Source of the DNA: Icerya purchasi
Taxonomy: Eukaryota > Arthropoda > Insecta > Hemiptera > Monophlebidae
DNA: 64,000 nt
Assembly (NCBI GenBank): GCA_039619475.1
Contig: CM077116.1
Span: 167,541,363 to 167,605,362 of the forward strand
Direction: 5' to 3'
The stretch's first letter is position 1, and each line of letters opens with the position of its first letter. The notes beneath the pieces are model-generated. The model had not been told where the DNA came from. It saw only the letters and a program-made list of their open reading frames with translations, and searched no databases. The position numbers and the translations under genes are program-made. This document shows positions 12,530 through 24,700 of this stretch, piece by piece.

Positions 12530-13012
12530 ATGTTAGATTTTGGTCAGATTTTTACGTTTCTTCCTTTTCTAATCAACCTTCCCGTTATTTTCCCATCCAA
12601 CCTAATCATCGCCGCTCCGCTATTGTCCCTATTATCTGTTTACGTCTCAATCATACTCTTCTTCCTTCCTCACGTTTTCGTTTTCATCTCACACTTTCCC
12701 TTAATTATCCTCTCCACCCTAACGACGAAGCCGTCTGTGGTCTTGACCATATCTTCTCTTTGAATCACCATCCCTGGTGAACGAACGCACTTCTTTGTAC
12801 TCCGATCTGTTATCACTCAAACTCCCTGCTCCTTATTGCGCTTCGTATATCTTATCGTTTCCGTCGATCTCCGTTCTTCCGATCCTCAATTCTTTTATTC
12901 TATCAATATTTGACACTGACTCTACATCTAACTGATTATTTTCCCCCGTGTCGTTTCTGGGTGAAGATCCGTTGCTGACGTGCCCAAAGGGAGGGTTTAG
13001 AAGAAAAAAAAC
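12530..13012 (+). mobile_element. Family X LINE 3' end (ORF2 C-terminus, 3' UTR, poly(A))
   Basis: Several plus-strand frames give ORF2 C-terminal sequence. One is ICLRLNHTLLPSSRFRFHLT, resembling the post-RNase H 'RLRxGHT' region of RNase H-bearing LINEs. Next is a CCHC-like stretch around AVCGLDHIF. A tail at 12789-12935 contains LYSDLLSLKLPAPYCASYIL then SFPSISVLPILNSFILSIFD. A 3' UTR with GTTTCTGGGTGAAGATCC and an A-rich tail near 13000-13012 follow. Frame changes between these blocks show decay. The copy is 5'-truncated and lies in legumain B intron 1. Confidence 0.7.
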
Positions 13013-13518
13013 ACGTTCTAAGAACTATTATAGCAGAGAGTAAGACAGTTATTTTAGGATTACTAGTGTTCTGAAAAATAGATTCACTCCGTTACCAATT
13101 TAAATCGTCATTAAAAATTTTAATTGCAAGTGATAACTTTCTTTTAAAAGGAATACCTATACAATTATTTATCACTACGACAAAAATACTGCATTGTGTT
13201 GTTCGTATTTTTAAGAACTATTTAAGAGAGTGTTTGCATCTAATGTGTTACAAAAATATAAAAATATGCAATGCCTTATTTCACATGTTCAGACTATTTA
13301 CATTTTACCAAAACAATGTCAATGGCAAAAAGGGTAGCTACAAAGGTCGTTTATGTAGTGACGTCCTTACAGAAGACTAGACCGTGAGAAGAAGACGCAC
13401 GTCAGTAATCGACAAATAAATGTTCAATATAAAATTTACCAAAAAAAAAAAAGGAAACTCCAAAAAAGTCAAATCCAGAAAATAAACACAAACAATTTAG
13501 TTAAATTTAATAATTTAC

Positions 13519-13527
13519 CTGTGACAT
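13519..13527 (-). CDS. Legumain gene B, exon 1 (initiator exon, three codons)
   Basis: This is a tiny first coding exon, ATG TCA CAG, followed by a donor GTAAAT at 13518-13513. Spliced in phase 0 to the exon at 10383-10255, it supplies the missing Met just before the signal peptide (MSQ-TKFTLW). It was chosen because exon 2 has a clear acceptor but no ATG, and because this is the nearest upstream ATG-plus-donor beside a TATA box. The join is predicted from splice consensus only. Confidence 0.65.
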
Positions 13528-13596
13528 TGCAAAAATAACGTTCACCTCCGTATATGTTATTCTTTCAACCAACTCTAATTATAATAAATGACGATA

Positions 13597-13608
13597 TTAA
13601 TATATAAA
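13597..13608 (-). promoter_or_regulatory. TATA-like box upstream of legumain B
   Basis: On the minus strand the sequence reads TTTATATATTAA, about 70-80 bp upstream of the predicted ATG (13527). This would place a start site near 13570. The position fits a core promoter, but the region is AT-rich and the match could be chance. Confidence 0.4.
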
Positions 13609-13631
13609 CTCAAGCTGCATTTGATGCGGCT

Positions 13632-13801
13632 CTTATCACACAAAAATATCTTCGTCATTACCTATAGTATTTCGACTTTTCTCTTCATCCTTATCGCGTG
13701 TTTCTAATAAGTGATTACAGCTAAACAGCTGAGATTAGTAATTTTATCTAATAAACATATCACCGAAATAAAACTGCAGCTAAGCAGATGTGGTCTTATC
13801 A
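13632..13801 (-). promoter_or_regulatory. Cluster of four GATA-factor motifs upstream of legumain B
   Basis: Read on the minus strand, there are TGATAAG (13632-13638), CGATAAG (13690-13696), AGATAAA (13743-13749) and TGATAAG (13795-13801), all in one orientation and just upstream of the TATA-like box. HGATAR motifs are the binding sites of GATA factors, which drive midgut digestive-enzyme genes in insects. That this gene is gut-expressed is inference. Confidence 0.45.
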
Positions 13802-14576
13802 AGAACCGCTATAATTTACGTGTTTGTTCATTTTCTTTTTCTGTGTGTTCTTTTTTACGAACTCATTAACTATGAACATTAACCCAACGAAGAATAATTC
13901 CGCCAGTAAGAAGTCGTTAATTACCAGAAAATTTTAAACAGCATGATTACTGCTATAAAAAAACAAATTTTTTGAATATCTATTACTAATCTCCGCTAAT
14001 TACCGCATAAATATTACAAAAAATATATCTACATCATTTTTAATTAAGATTTTGTTGATTTTTTTTCGTTACACATCTACACCATTGCTTATCAACAAAT
14101 CGTGGTGTGCTAAACACAATGTATAGTGTTTGAAGTGTTCCGCAGTATACATTTTTTTCATGCCTTCATGTTACTCGGTAAAAATAAATTGATAACTAGT
14201 GCAAGCTGATAAATGTAAAATATCCGATCTAACTATTAACTTTTATGTTAATTCTTGAATGAAAAATGTACAGAGATTTTAGTGCTAGTTCGGTAATTAC
14301 GAAAATTTTCTAACGTTTCAACTCTTCGAGCCTTGCCGTTATCTTGGCCAGTAAACAGTAGCGAATCCTTCTATAAGTAGCGTGCACAATGAAAGTAACT
14401 AGATAAGAAACAATTTAAACGAGTACAGAGCATTATAAGTAAAATATTCAAGTTAGTGAAAAGCGAAAGATCTTTTTACTTTCTTTTTCCACATATCAAT
14501 TTTTTTTTTGTTTAATTTAATGATGGGGGATTGAACTAATTAGTTTGATTAAAACTGAATCACCAGTGTTATCAAT
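13802..14576. other. Upstream flank of legumain B, nothing recognised
   Basis: AT-rich sequence between the GATA cluster and the 3' end of the LINE that starts at about 14577. I see no ORF, terminal repeat or RNA gene in it. Confidence 0.5.
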
Positions 14577-15289
14577 TCGTAGATTTACACCCCCCAGGGG
14601 ATAGATGTAATATGTATTACTTTGGTTTCTTGTTAACCGAATTTTTTCTCTAGATGGTAATTTTATATTATTGAAAATTCTAGTAATCTATAATAGAAGT
14701 AGTACATTTTGAGGGACATTTCGTTGTTTTCTCTCCATCAAGTTGATCCAGAATTGTTTTGCTTCCAGTAAGAGTATAAGTTTCAAGCACCTCTGCTGTA
14801 TTTTACTTATTTTATTTATTTCCGTTTTCTTAGCCTCGCATAATATATTTGAATTCCATGTAAAATTCTAGACATTATTATCGAATTATAATATATGCGT
14901 AGTGTGCGTTATGCCAGAACCTATTTTATTTTATATAAAGTTGGAATTCACTATCTTATTTTCGAATTTAAACTTTGAATGTGTTTTTTCCAGTTCACGG
15001 ATTTATCGATATATATATATATGTACCTAGATATTTAATATCTTTAATGTTCTCAAGCGGCGGACAACAACATAATATAGTATTGTTATTTATAATGAAG
15101 TTCATGTATGCAATCATTATTATGGAGGGTAATTCGTGGATCGAGTATCATATGTTTAGTACTGTGCCGAATGTGCAGTAATTTAGATTTATTTACATTT
15201 ATACATAACTTCCTGTCATGTGTCCATTTACTAATATTATCTATATCCTCTTGTAATAAACCTCAAAAGCAGATGTTTCAAAAAGATTA

Positions 15290-16691
15290 ATTTATTAAAA
15301 AAACTAGCTCATACTTCATACGGATCCGACAGATCCACACTTAGAAAGCTTTATCACACACTTATCCGACCAATAATCGACTACGGTTCACCTTTGTATG
15401 GATTCGCCTCTCAATCTCGACTCGATTCACTGAAAACCATTCACAATACATGTCTAAGATTAATCACAGGCGCATTTCGAACAACTCCTGTTGAAAGCCT
15501 TCAAAGCGAATCATCAGAACCGCCATTAAACATTCGAAGACATTTTATCTCCACAAATGCTACCCTCAACATCCTCACAAATCCCAACACTTCAGCAGCC
15601 CCCTCCATTTCACGAGTCCTTCCAACTCCCTCTTTAACAACAATAACAATCTTCTAAAATCAATCATCCTAAAGAACACTATTATCCAACACTTTCACAG
15701 CAATATCAATCCGCCCTGGTCCTCATACACTCCAAAGATAGATCTGTCACTCACGCACTTGAATAAATCTCAATCTAACCTTCTCGTCACTTCAACAACC
15801 TCCTTACCAAAAATATCCAAATTTCGTCGAAATATACCCTGACGGTGCCAAATCAAGCGGAGCAGGATGCTCAATTATTCACGATCAAAATGAAATACCA
15901 TACCCAATACCGCCACATTTTACAGTACTCTCAACTGAACTCTACGCCCTCAAATTAGCCACAAACTACTCTATGAATCTCTCAACAAACAATATTCTAA
16001 TTCTAACCGACTCACTCTCAGCACTCCTCACAATTCAAAACTATCATAAAAAGAAACAACACCCTATTTCTCAAGAAATAGCAAGTACCCTCTCATTTTC
16101 ACACAAAGAAATCATCTTCTGTTGGATACCATCCCGTTGTAACATCCGTCAAAATGAGAAAGCAGACGAAATAGCAAAACGGTCCTTGATCATCTCCCCA
16201 ATTCCAAACGTTCCAGTTCCTCTTTCGGACTTGAAAATATCCAGTAAATCCGTCGCATATAAATCCTTCCAACAACACTGGAATCAGAGCCCAGACACAA
16301 ACAAACTAAAAACCATAAAGAAAACCGTAGATGTTTGGCAAACTTCATATGAAAAATCCAGAAAAAACGAAGTCGTATTATTTAGACCAAGAGCAGGTCA
16401 CTCAGCTCTCACTCACGGTTATATATTAAACAAACAGCCTCGACCTGTATGCGAATCCTGCACAGTTCCCATCTCCATCAAACACATACTAATCGATTGT
16501 CCAAAATTTCAAACCCAAAGAGACCTATACACCCAAAACGAATCTCTTGAATCTCTACTTTCAGACAATGATACCAAAACATACAAACTCTTCTCCTTCT
16601 TTCAAGCTACCAGTCCCTCTCCCTAATTTAAATTCAGTTCTCACGCCTCTAGCCATAAGGCTGTACATGGCGTAAAAAAAAAAAAAATAAA
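15290..16691 (+). mobile_element. 5'-truncated RNase H-bearing LINE nested in family Z
   Basis: This is an insertion between the FADD box and the next RT block of the surrounding minus-strand element. It begins inside the RT C-terminal region (RPIIDYGSPLYGFASQSRL, then NTCLRLITGAFRTTPVESL). It continues through an RNase H domain and ends in a short 3' UTR with an A-rich tail at about 16677-16691. No internal RT catalytic box is present, so this is the 3' 1.4 kb of an I/Jockey-like element. The exact left border and the TSD were not resolved. Confidence 0.8.
15330..16626 (+). pseudogene. ORF2 C-terminus with RNase H and CCHC, two frameshifts
   Basis: The RT tail runs to about 15640, shifts frame, and returns to the first frame near 15830. 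The RNase H domain follows: YPDGAKSSGAGCS (first Asp, with the usual T replaced by P), STELYALKLA (Glu), LILTDSLSALLTI (Asp) and RQNEKADEIAKR (last Asp). The usual HAGxxGNE histidine region reads SRCNIRQNEKAD, so the conserved His and Gly are lost. A C-terminal finger, CESCTVPISIKHILIDCP, follows, and the stop is near 16626. The two compensating frameshifts and the missing His indicate a dead copy. Confidence 0.8.
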
Positions 16692-17875
16692 ATCTTTCCG
16701 CCATCTCTAAATTCTTATGCTCGATTAATAAGGCAATATCATCGGCAAACATATATACCTTTGCATTTTTAATATGCTTACGTAATGAGTTAGTGTAAAT
16801 TAAGAAGAGAATAGGAGCCAGTACGATGCCTTGACCTACTCCGTATTGAATAGGTTTTTCATTACTTTTAATCGCTGCGATTTTTACTATTCCTATTTTT
16901 GATATAATTCTTAACCACTTTATTGATTATTTATAATGCCCAAATCTTCGACATCCTTAATCAATAATTCATAGTCAACTAAGTCCAAATCTTTAGATGG
17001 GTCAATAAATGTAATTAGAAATTGGTTCCTCATCGATAGTCCCATATTTATCTTTTATACCATCGGTTTTAGTAACGTTATTGTACATCTTTTTTCTCTA
17101 AAACCGTGTTGATTTTCATAGAGTGAGTTTTTTTTTCAACATAATTTCTTAAATGTTTTTATCGATGTAATATTCTAATATTTTAGCTATTACAAATATA
17201 ATTGTTATTGGACGATAATTTTCAAATTGATTTTGCGGTCCTTTTTTATGTATCGGTCTGGCAATGTCTCTTGTAAGCCCATCAGGAGTAGTGTTATCTT
17301 CCTTTATAGAACAGTTAACTATGTTCGTCAAAATCGGAATAAATATATTTTGGTTTTGTTTAATATCTTTTTAGCCCTACCAATAAAGCTCCCATCGTCC
17401 TCGATGCGACAATTCCTCAGTTCGCTTTAATTATTTAAATAAGGATATACAATGATTGAATCTTGTAGGCTTTACAAAAAAATTATTCCCAACCACTATC
17501 GCTAGATACGTCTCAATCTTTTCCAAAATATGCACCATTGTGCTGAGTGCATCGATAAATTACCATTATTCTTTTCTGGTATGCTACTGATAAACTCTTT
17601 TATGTTCACGATATTTGACTAAGATCTTAGCCCTCGAAATTCTTTTTTTTTAGTATTGAAAGCAGCCAATAATCATGCGCTGCTGGATGTGACCTGTAAA
17701 CACGATGCGGTATGGAATATTTAATTTCTTTAAAAATTTTAAAATAATTCCCGTCATGTAAGCATGGTACCAATGAAATAGCCAGAGATTCTTTAAATCG
17801 GGCTTTTTTGTTGTAATGTGTTTCGGTAATATTAGAAGAACATTGTGCTAGAGGAAGTTCGCAATCGATTTAAAG

Positions 17876-18239
17876 GGTACGAAATGATGATAAATTATTC
17901 CGCGATAATCATAAAATACAATTAGCGTCAACCATTTATATCTATCTTGATAATAACATTCTTTCAACCTGATACTGCAAAGTGATAATGTAACTGATTA
18001 CGTTACTAACTAATGAAATATTTCGAAAAAGAACAATGAGAAAAAATATAAATAATATGGCATAGGATAACCATAAAGATTTAGAGAAATGGAAGTCCGG
18101 AAGAATGAAAGGAAAATTCTAACTAGTCCAAGACTCTTCGAATTATCAATAAAAAACACATTCACGATGGAAATAGAGAATTAATAGTGTTATAAAATTC
18201 CTATGAGATCTAGATATAAGAGTGGGAAAAAAGTTTTAG
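17876..18239. other. Short spacer, nothing recognised
   Basis: AT-rich sequence between two LINE relics. I see no supportable coding sequence or terminal repeats. Confidence 0.4.
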
Positions 18240-19565
18240 GCGGATACATGAGGTTTGCAAATTTGAATGAAAGGAGAAAAAAATTCAGAGAGTCATTATA
18301 TACCATGTCTTAAGGATATTTTTCAAGATTATTCATTAGAGGATCTCGGATAAATGCGAGAAAAACTCTGGAGAATGGCAGTTTGGATTCAAAAGCGGGT
18401 TTGGTACACACGAAGCATTATGTATATTAAACATTTTAGCTCAGAGATGCAGAGATCTCAATCATCCTTAGTACCTATGTTTCACAGATTACAGGAAAGC
18501 TTTCGACTGTGTTAATCATGAAATATTAATATCAACTCTGGAATATACCGGTTTAAATGAAGCAGATATAAAAATAATACCAAACTTATCATCGAATCAG
18601 ACAGCTGTGGTACGTTGCGAAAATACCTTCATAGATAAAATTAAAGTCAAAAGAGCGATCAGACAAGGCTGTGTATTATCGCCTACGTTATTTAATATGT
18701 ATCCAGAGGCCATTTTTAAGTAAACTGTCACATCGGAGGATAGAATTATAGTCGGCGGAAAAAGAATATCTAGTATCATATACGCTGATGGTAACCAGGG
18801 AAATTACAAGAAATGCTTACGCGAGTTCATGAAGTTAGCCTAAGTTATGGACTAGAAATAAATGCGTCCAAAAACGAAATGGATGATAGTGGACAAATAT
18901 AAGCAAGATACGAATATGTCTGTAGGTAATATAGTTATTTGGAAGAAATTGAAAGGGCGATGAAATTTCAGCACCTGGGCACTTGGTTCTGTAAAGAAAC
19001 CGATCAAAATATTGAGATCAGAACCAGAACAGATAAAGATAGGACAGCCTTTATTTCAATGAAGAAGTTGCTTACAGGAAAAGGTTTTAATCTACAGTTA
19101 TGCATGAAGTTGGTTAGATGTTACGTATTCACAGTATTTTTATATAGAGTTGAAAGCTGGACACTGACGGCTGTATCGGAGAAAAAAATTCAGTCCTTTG
19201 AGATGTATATGTATTTGTCGTATGTTAAAAATTCCATGGACGGCCATGTGGCCTGCATTACAAACCAGTAAATCTTAAGTAGAATGTCAAAAGAAAGAGA
19301 ATTATTGCTGACTATTCAATAACGTAAGCTAAACTACTGCGGTCATACTCATCGTAATGAAAAGTACCACTCACTGCAACTGGTGTTATACGAAAAAATT
19401 GTTGGTAAAAGAAGCGTAGGCAGAAGAAGGCTACAGTGGGAAGCAGACCTACTCCGATGGTGCCAATATTCACAAAAGGACTTTTAAATAATGCTGCTAC
19501 TGACAAAGTGAAGATGGCTTTACTGATCGCCAAACTCCGATCGGAAACGGCGTAAATAAGAATAA
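18240..19565 (+). pseudogene. Degenerate RTE-like reverse transcriptase
   Basis: This is a plus-strand relic of an insect RTE-type endonuclease-reverse transcriptase. Blocks in several frames are QFGFKSGFGTHEALCIL-like sequence at about 18380, IRQGCVLSPTLFNMYPEAIF at about 18655, and the C-terminal region at 18939-19271. That region contains FQHLGTWFCKETDQNIEIR, LTGKGFNLQLCMKLVRCYVF and LYRVESWTL. The final block near 19350-19555 has VGKRSVGRRRLQWEADLLRW and MALLIAKLRSETA. The catalytic FADD has degraded to YADG at about 18780. Many stops and frameshifts are present. It is the same broad clade as 53.5-54.5 kb. Confidence 0.8.
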
Positions 19566-19589
19566 GAAACAGGAATTAAGATACAAAAA

Positions 19590-20800
19590 GATATGTGCAA
19601 AAATAAAAATTTTCCTTGAAGCAAAGCGCCAGTAGAGAAAAAAGAAGAAATTTAGAAAACATAAAGTATCAGGATTTTAAACGAAAAAAATATACTAAAT
19701 AGGATCTACTAATGAATCGGTGTCAGTATATTTGATTCAGCAAGCAATGTCAGAATCGGAAAGGATTTAAGAACACCGAGATAGACGTGAAAACAGGAAT
19801 TTCAGGTTAAGAGCAATAATTAATTTTGAAACGAATGATGGACTTATGCAGAGAAATAAAAATGCAACGGTCACTGCTCCATTGGGTTGGTGATAAGGCT
19901 TTTAACAAGTTCTTTTAAAAATCAGACCATTCTCCAGATCGGTGGTAAACTGAAAACTAAACAACGACCAAAAGCAGCGTTGTACTCCTTGTTCCACTAG
20001 AGGGATGAGACTGTTCTACGACGATTGGACGATGTTAGATAATTGGTAGGGGAGGAGAGCTAGTAATAGAATTTGCTATAGGTTGTATTGAGATAAAGAA
20101 TCAGAATTTGGCTGAGTAGAGGGAAGCGAAGAATCAGTTATGGAACGAAAGAGAGTCCAGTCTGTTTTGGATAAATTCCATTAAGGATGATGAAACGGTT
20201 TAAAATAGAAATGGGGAGGATTCAGTGGAGTTATTAAAATAGAAATATGATCACTACCCATGAAGGTTGACCAATTGTAGTTAAAGCCAATGATTGGAAA
20301 TGGAAATGTTAGATCAAGAGAACTGTAGCTAAATGGATTTTTATAATAAGTAGATGAAAGATCGTTGAGAAGAACTAAATTTTCAGAATGGATAAGATTC
20401 TCAAAAACAGTACCATTGAAGTTATACTTTGAGGTATAAAGGGACCCCCACCCACCCAATGATGAAAGGTTGAGAAATAGAACTGAAAAACGTAGTGAAC
20501 GGAAAGAGACGAAGATCACAGCTAGAAGGAACATAGATGAAAACTATGTTAAGTGGACGTGCACAAATAGAAAAGGAGAATTAAAGGAAACATCGTGAGT
20601 ATGAAAACAAAAGTCATTCTTAATAAGGATTGCAAAACCGTGATAACCATCGCCGCGGTCGCATCTAACTAACCTATATCCTCTGAAATTAACAGCCACA
20701 GGCGGTTTCCGAAATAAGAGCGACACTGATGTTGTGAATATTTAACAGACCCTTTAATAAACTTTTGTTGGCTCTAAGACTGCGACAGTTCTATTGTAGG
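19590..20800 (-). pseudogene. LINE endonuclease relic and EN-RT linker
   Basis: On the minus strand from about 20800 the EN start reads NILQ-stop-NCRSLRANKSLLKGLL, followed by ISVALISETA. Then comes VNFRGYRLVRCDRGDGYHGF (20544-20726), and a downstream frame at 20181-20534 has LIHSENLVLLND and GSDHISILI, the EN C-terminal SDH motif. A linker with VPWWNKEYNAAFGR follows near 19950, as in other LINEs between EN and RT. No RT block follows, because the RTE relic begins at 19565. Several stops are present. It may belong to family X, but that is not shown. Confidence 0.65.
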
Positions 20801-21669
20801 ATATTAAAGGTAGTAGCTATGTAGAAACTGAAAAGAGAAGGAAAGAGACGATGGAAGAATCGTAAAGTGAGAGAGACAATGAAGAAAAGGGGTACAAGAA
20901 GTGATTAAAAAAAGAAAATAATACGAAGTAGAATAGAATGGGAAAAAATTAAAATATAAGGTAAGTGAATAAGAGAAGATGCAAAAAAAAATAGATAAAT
21001 GAACAAAAAAATGTAAAAATTTATAAGAAAAGAAGTAGTATAGCAGAGAATGGAAATCGAGGCCAATAGTTTAAGTGGAAAGGCGATAAATAGAGGAAGA
21101 GAAGATTAGTCTTTGTCTGTTCAAAAGAGTTCAGTAGAAAAGTAGTGCTAGCAGTGGCATTTTAGGATGAAAATAAACGGAGGGCAAAGGAAATATCGAT
21201 AGTGAGAGAAAAGGATTTTATAGACATACATCGGTGCAAGTATTCTGATGTCCGTTACAGGTGGATTATAGAAAGGTAAAAGAAATTGTATAAACATCAC
21301 AATTCGTAGTAACATTTTCATAATTGTGCGGTTAGTACATATGTTATTATACCATAGAATGGTATTAGTGCAGCTCAGTCTTAAAAACATGACATTATGT
21401 GTATACTGGTAAGAGACACAATTAATGAAAATATATCTGAGCCTGACAGGGGTGTTGGTCACTGCAGCATCAGTACATCCGTTTGATAGAATGGAAGTTG
21501 CTGTGAACCCGCCTTTATACAATTCCTCCAAAGGGCTTAACCGTTTGTGTATCCTATGCCATAACGAATAACAGGGACTTTTGAACCAAGATTAATTTTA
21601 TAGATATCTTTAAGTGTTTATATGGTAATTCATTTATGTAAATTATCAATATATAAATCAAAATGATAG
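20801..21669. other. Spacer, nothing recognised
   Basis: A purine-rich, AT-rich stretch. A 127-codon minus-strand open frame at 21148-21531 has no motif that I recognise and no supporting context, so it is not called as a gene. Confidence 0.45.
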
Positions 21670-21748
21670 AAATTTTTTTTTCCTTAAATTGTATGTGTTG
21701 TGTGTAACTACTATGGTCATTACAGCACAAACAAGGGAGGGGGATAAT

Positions 21749-24700
21749 TTAAATGTGGTGAGTTAAGCCACTCATTTTAATGAAGGCAATATGCCCTATA
21801 TCTATGGGTAGACAAAGCTGCCTCCGCAACATAGTAAATTTTTGGCAGGTAAGTATTATGTGGGAAACAGTCGGTGCGGTTGTCTGGTTGCACAAGGGGC
21901 ATGTAGCCGGAGGCGACGTTTTATCAATTATATGTTTGTGCGAAATAGCGATGTGGCCAATTCGCAGCCGGCTGAGGATCTTAAAATCGTATCGGGATGT
22001 TTCCTCCGGTGGCCACTATGATTCAACTGTGGGCTTAATGGTTATTAGGGATGTTGTTGTAGCTGCCCATTTAGTTTTCCACTGGTTTTCGCACACCTTT
22101 AGGAATATATATGTGATTGATGAGGGTAGCTACGCGTCCTGTGGTATTGGCGAGAGCAAGGCAGAACGTGCTGCTCTGTCGACACTCTCATTACCAGGCA
22201 CTGTAATGTGCCCAGGAACCCACAGCAGCGACACGTGACTATCCATTAGCTGCAATTCACTCAAATAGTGATATATTTTTAGAATTAGCGGGTTGTTGAA
22301 TTTTTGACTCCTAATCATGTTCAAAGACTGTAGGGAATCAGTAACCAGGAGGAAATCACTGGCTCTGGTGTGAGTTGTAACGATGTGGTGGAAGCAGTGT
22401 GCAATTGCGTACAATTCTGCATCCAATGCGGAACAGGCATCATTCAATCAAGTTTCGCCATGAGATGTCGTGACCTTCGACTGCACAGGCTGCGGGCAGT
22501 GGACCTGCCTCGCCAACTGCCTTGGCTCTATCAGTGTAGTAAATTAGGTGGTCCGGGTACTTATTAATTGCCCTAACTGCCGCTTCCACTGTGAAGAGAG
22601 AACTTGTTGTGGTTGGATGATGTTTCAGCGACACATCAATATTTATCTGGAAAGTGATCCAAGGGGGAATAAGGGTATTGAGGCTAGGTGTTGACCTCTG
22701 TACAGACGTGATACCACATCTTTGCAGATCGGCCAGTAATTCTGGTAGTGGGTCGCCGGGAAAGTTTGGTTCAAAAAGATAATGTTCCAACTTTAGGGGG
22801 AGGTTTCGTGTGTGGCTGAAATGACGGTACATATTTCGCAGTATGAAGTATTTTCGGAAGTAGGAAAGTGGAGGGCACCCAGCTAGAACGCACATGCTGG
22901 CAGCTGGGGAAGTTCGATGCAATCCCAAAATGGTTCTCAGTGCGGAGTGATGTATAGGATCTAGAGATTTCAATATAGATTTGCTGGCTGAGGAGTACAC
23001 CTAGCACCCGTAGTGGATTTTCGATAAAATCAGCGATCTGTAGATGTTGAAAAGGAATTTAGGCTTAATATTACATCTGGAGCTAGCCAGATATTTCAAT
23101 ATCGGGATAGAATTGGTGCAGCTATGTTTTAAGTTGACAATACGAGGTTTCCAAGTAAGTCTAGAATCAAAGATTAATCCAAGGAATTTGACAGTGGCTT
23201 TTTGGGGAAGAGGAAGATTGTTTAGATTTAGGGATACACTTGGAGAGGAACGGCGCCCCCTGCAGAAATAAATATATACGGATTTACTCGCCGAGATGGC
23301 TAGGCCGTTGTTATCAGACCAACTCTGTATTTTATCGATAGTTTTCTGGAGTATTTTTTGAGCGATAGGAGGGAAATTTGACGATAAGGAGATGTTAAGA
23401 TCATCGATAAACAGCCAGGCGGTTATAGGCGGCGAGATGCATTCGGCTACGTCATTGACGTAAATTATGAATAAGGTTGCACTCAGAGCAGAGCCTTGTG
23501 GCACGCCATTCTCCGTTGGAATGGGTGCTGATAATGATGTAGCGATCTTAACCCGGATCGTTCGGTTGCTTAAAAAGCTAGCGATATAATTGCCCATCTG
23601 GCCATTTATTCCTGCGGCTTTAAGCTTTAGCAATAATCAATGCCGCCATATACGATCAAATGCTTTTTCTAAATCGAAAAAGACCGTATGTGTATGTTGA
23701 TGGCGGTGGAAGCTCGTTATTATTTGCCGTTGCAAAGTTATTAAGTGATCGCCTGTCGATCTCGCTTTACGCCCTCCGGCTTGTATAGGAGAAAGGATAT
23801 TATTTTGTTCAAAGACAAAAAGGAGGTGCCTGTTTACCATTTTATCCATTACTTTGGATAAAACGTTTAAAAGGGAAATTGGACGATAGCTTTCAGGACG
23901 GAATGGATCTTTATTTGGTTTTAATATAGGAATAATGTATGCCATTTTCCAGAATTGAGGAATAACGCCAGATACCCATATTTGGTTATAAATATTAAGA
24001 AGAAACTCTTTCGCCTGCGCTGGCAAATACTTCACCATGTATGGATGAACAGCGTCGGGACCAGGCGCACTGTTTCGAGTATGAAATTTGAGTTGAAAGT
24101 TTAATTCAGCCAAGGAAAATTTGATGTTGAAAGCATCCTTGGACTGTTGAAGGAAGGATAATTCTTGTTGTTCATAAGAAGCTTTTTTAGATGTAAACTT
24201 GGTGGAATAGACTAAGGAGGAGAACTCATTCTGGTAGTGCCGAGCGAAGATATCCGCAACATTGCTTGGATCTGATACGACTGAGTTGTTATGGATTAAG
24301 GAGGTAGGGGGTTTGGATCGATTAAGGCCATTCATCGATTTAATTTTTGCCCAAGTCATTTGGTTAGATGTGGATTGGGCTATTGAATCAATGAAAGAGG
24401 TCCAGGACTCTCGCTTCTTCATCTTAATTATGTAACGTGCTTTGGCGCGTAGCTTTTTGAATTCAATCAGGTCACTGACAATGAGTAATTGTGAAGATTT
24501 GTATTTCCTGAGAGCTCGTTTACGGTTTCGTATTGCTACGGCAATTTCACTACACCACCAAGGAACACGGCGTGGGCGGGGCGAGGGGGTAGATTTAGGG
24601 ATCGCTGTTTCCGCTGCAGTAAACATAGCCTCAAGAAGTATCCTGATATTTTCTACCGCAGAGGTCCTGAGTTGATGTGGGACAGAGACCTTGTCACGAA

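Larger units (their letters stand above)
14577..17875 (-). mobile_element. Decayed LINE (family Z), split by a nested LINE
   Basis: This is a minus-strand reverse-transcriptase relic. From right to left it shows an endonuclease-RT linker near 17640-17830 (NKKARFKESLAISLV). Next come RT motifs at 17149-17331 (HKKGPQNQFENYRPITIIF), then the catalytic box FADDIALLIEHKNLEMAERF at about 16690-16752. The frame resumes at 15270-15110 with LLQEDIDNISKWTHDRKLCI then NVNKSKLLHIR, and a 3' region runs to 14577. The stretch 15290-16691 between the last two blocks is a foreign LINE on the opposite strand. 14577-15050 and 16893-17000 are closely repeated at 48050-48615. Several stops and frameshifts are present. 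Confidence 0.8.

Noticed and set aside
12409..12780. A 123-codon plus ORF as a host gene.
   Set aside because: Its C-terminal part aligns with the LINE post-RNase H and finger region and is followed by the family X tail, so it is retrotransposon sequence.
21148..21531. A 127-codon minus-strand ORF with hydrophobic stretches.
   Set aside because: No motif, no start or splice context, and it lies between TE relics. AT-rich DNA can yield such frames by chance.
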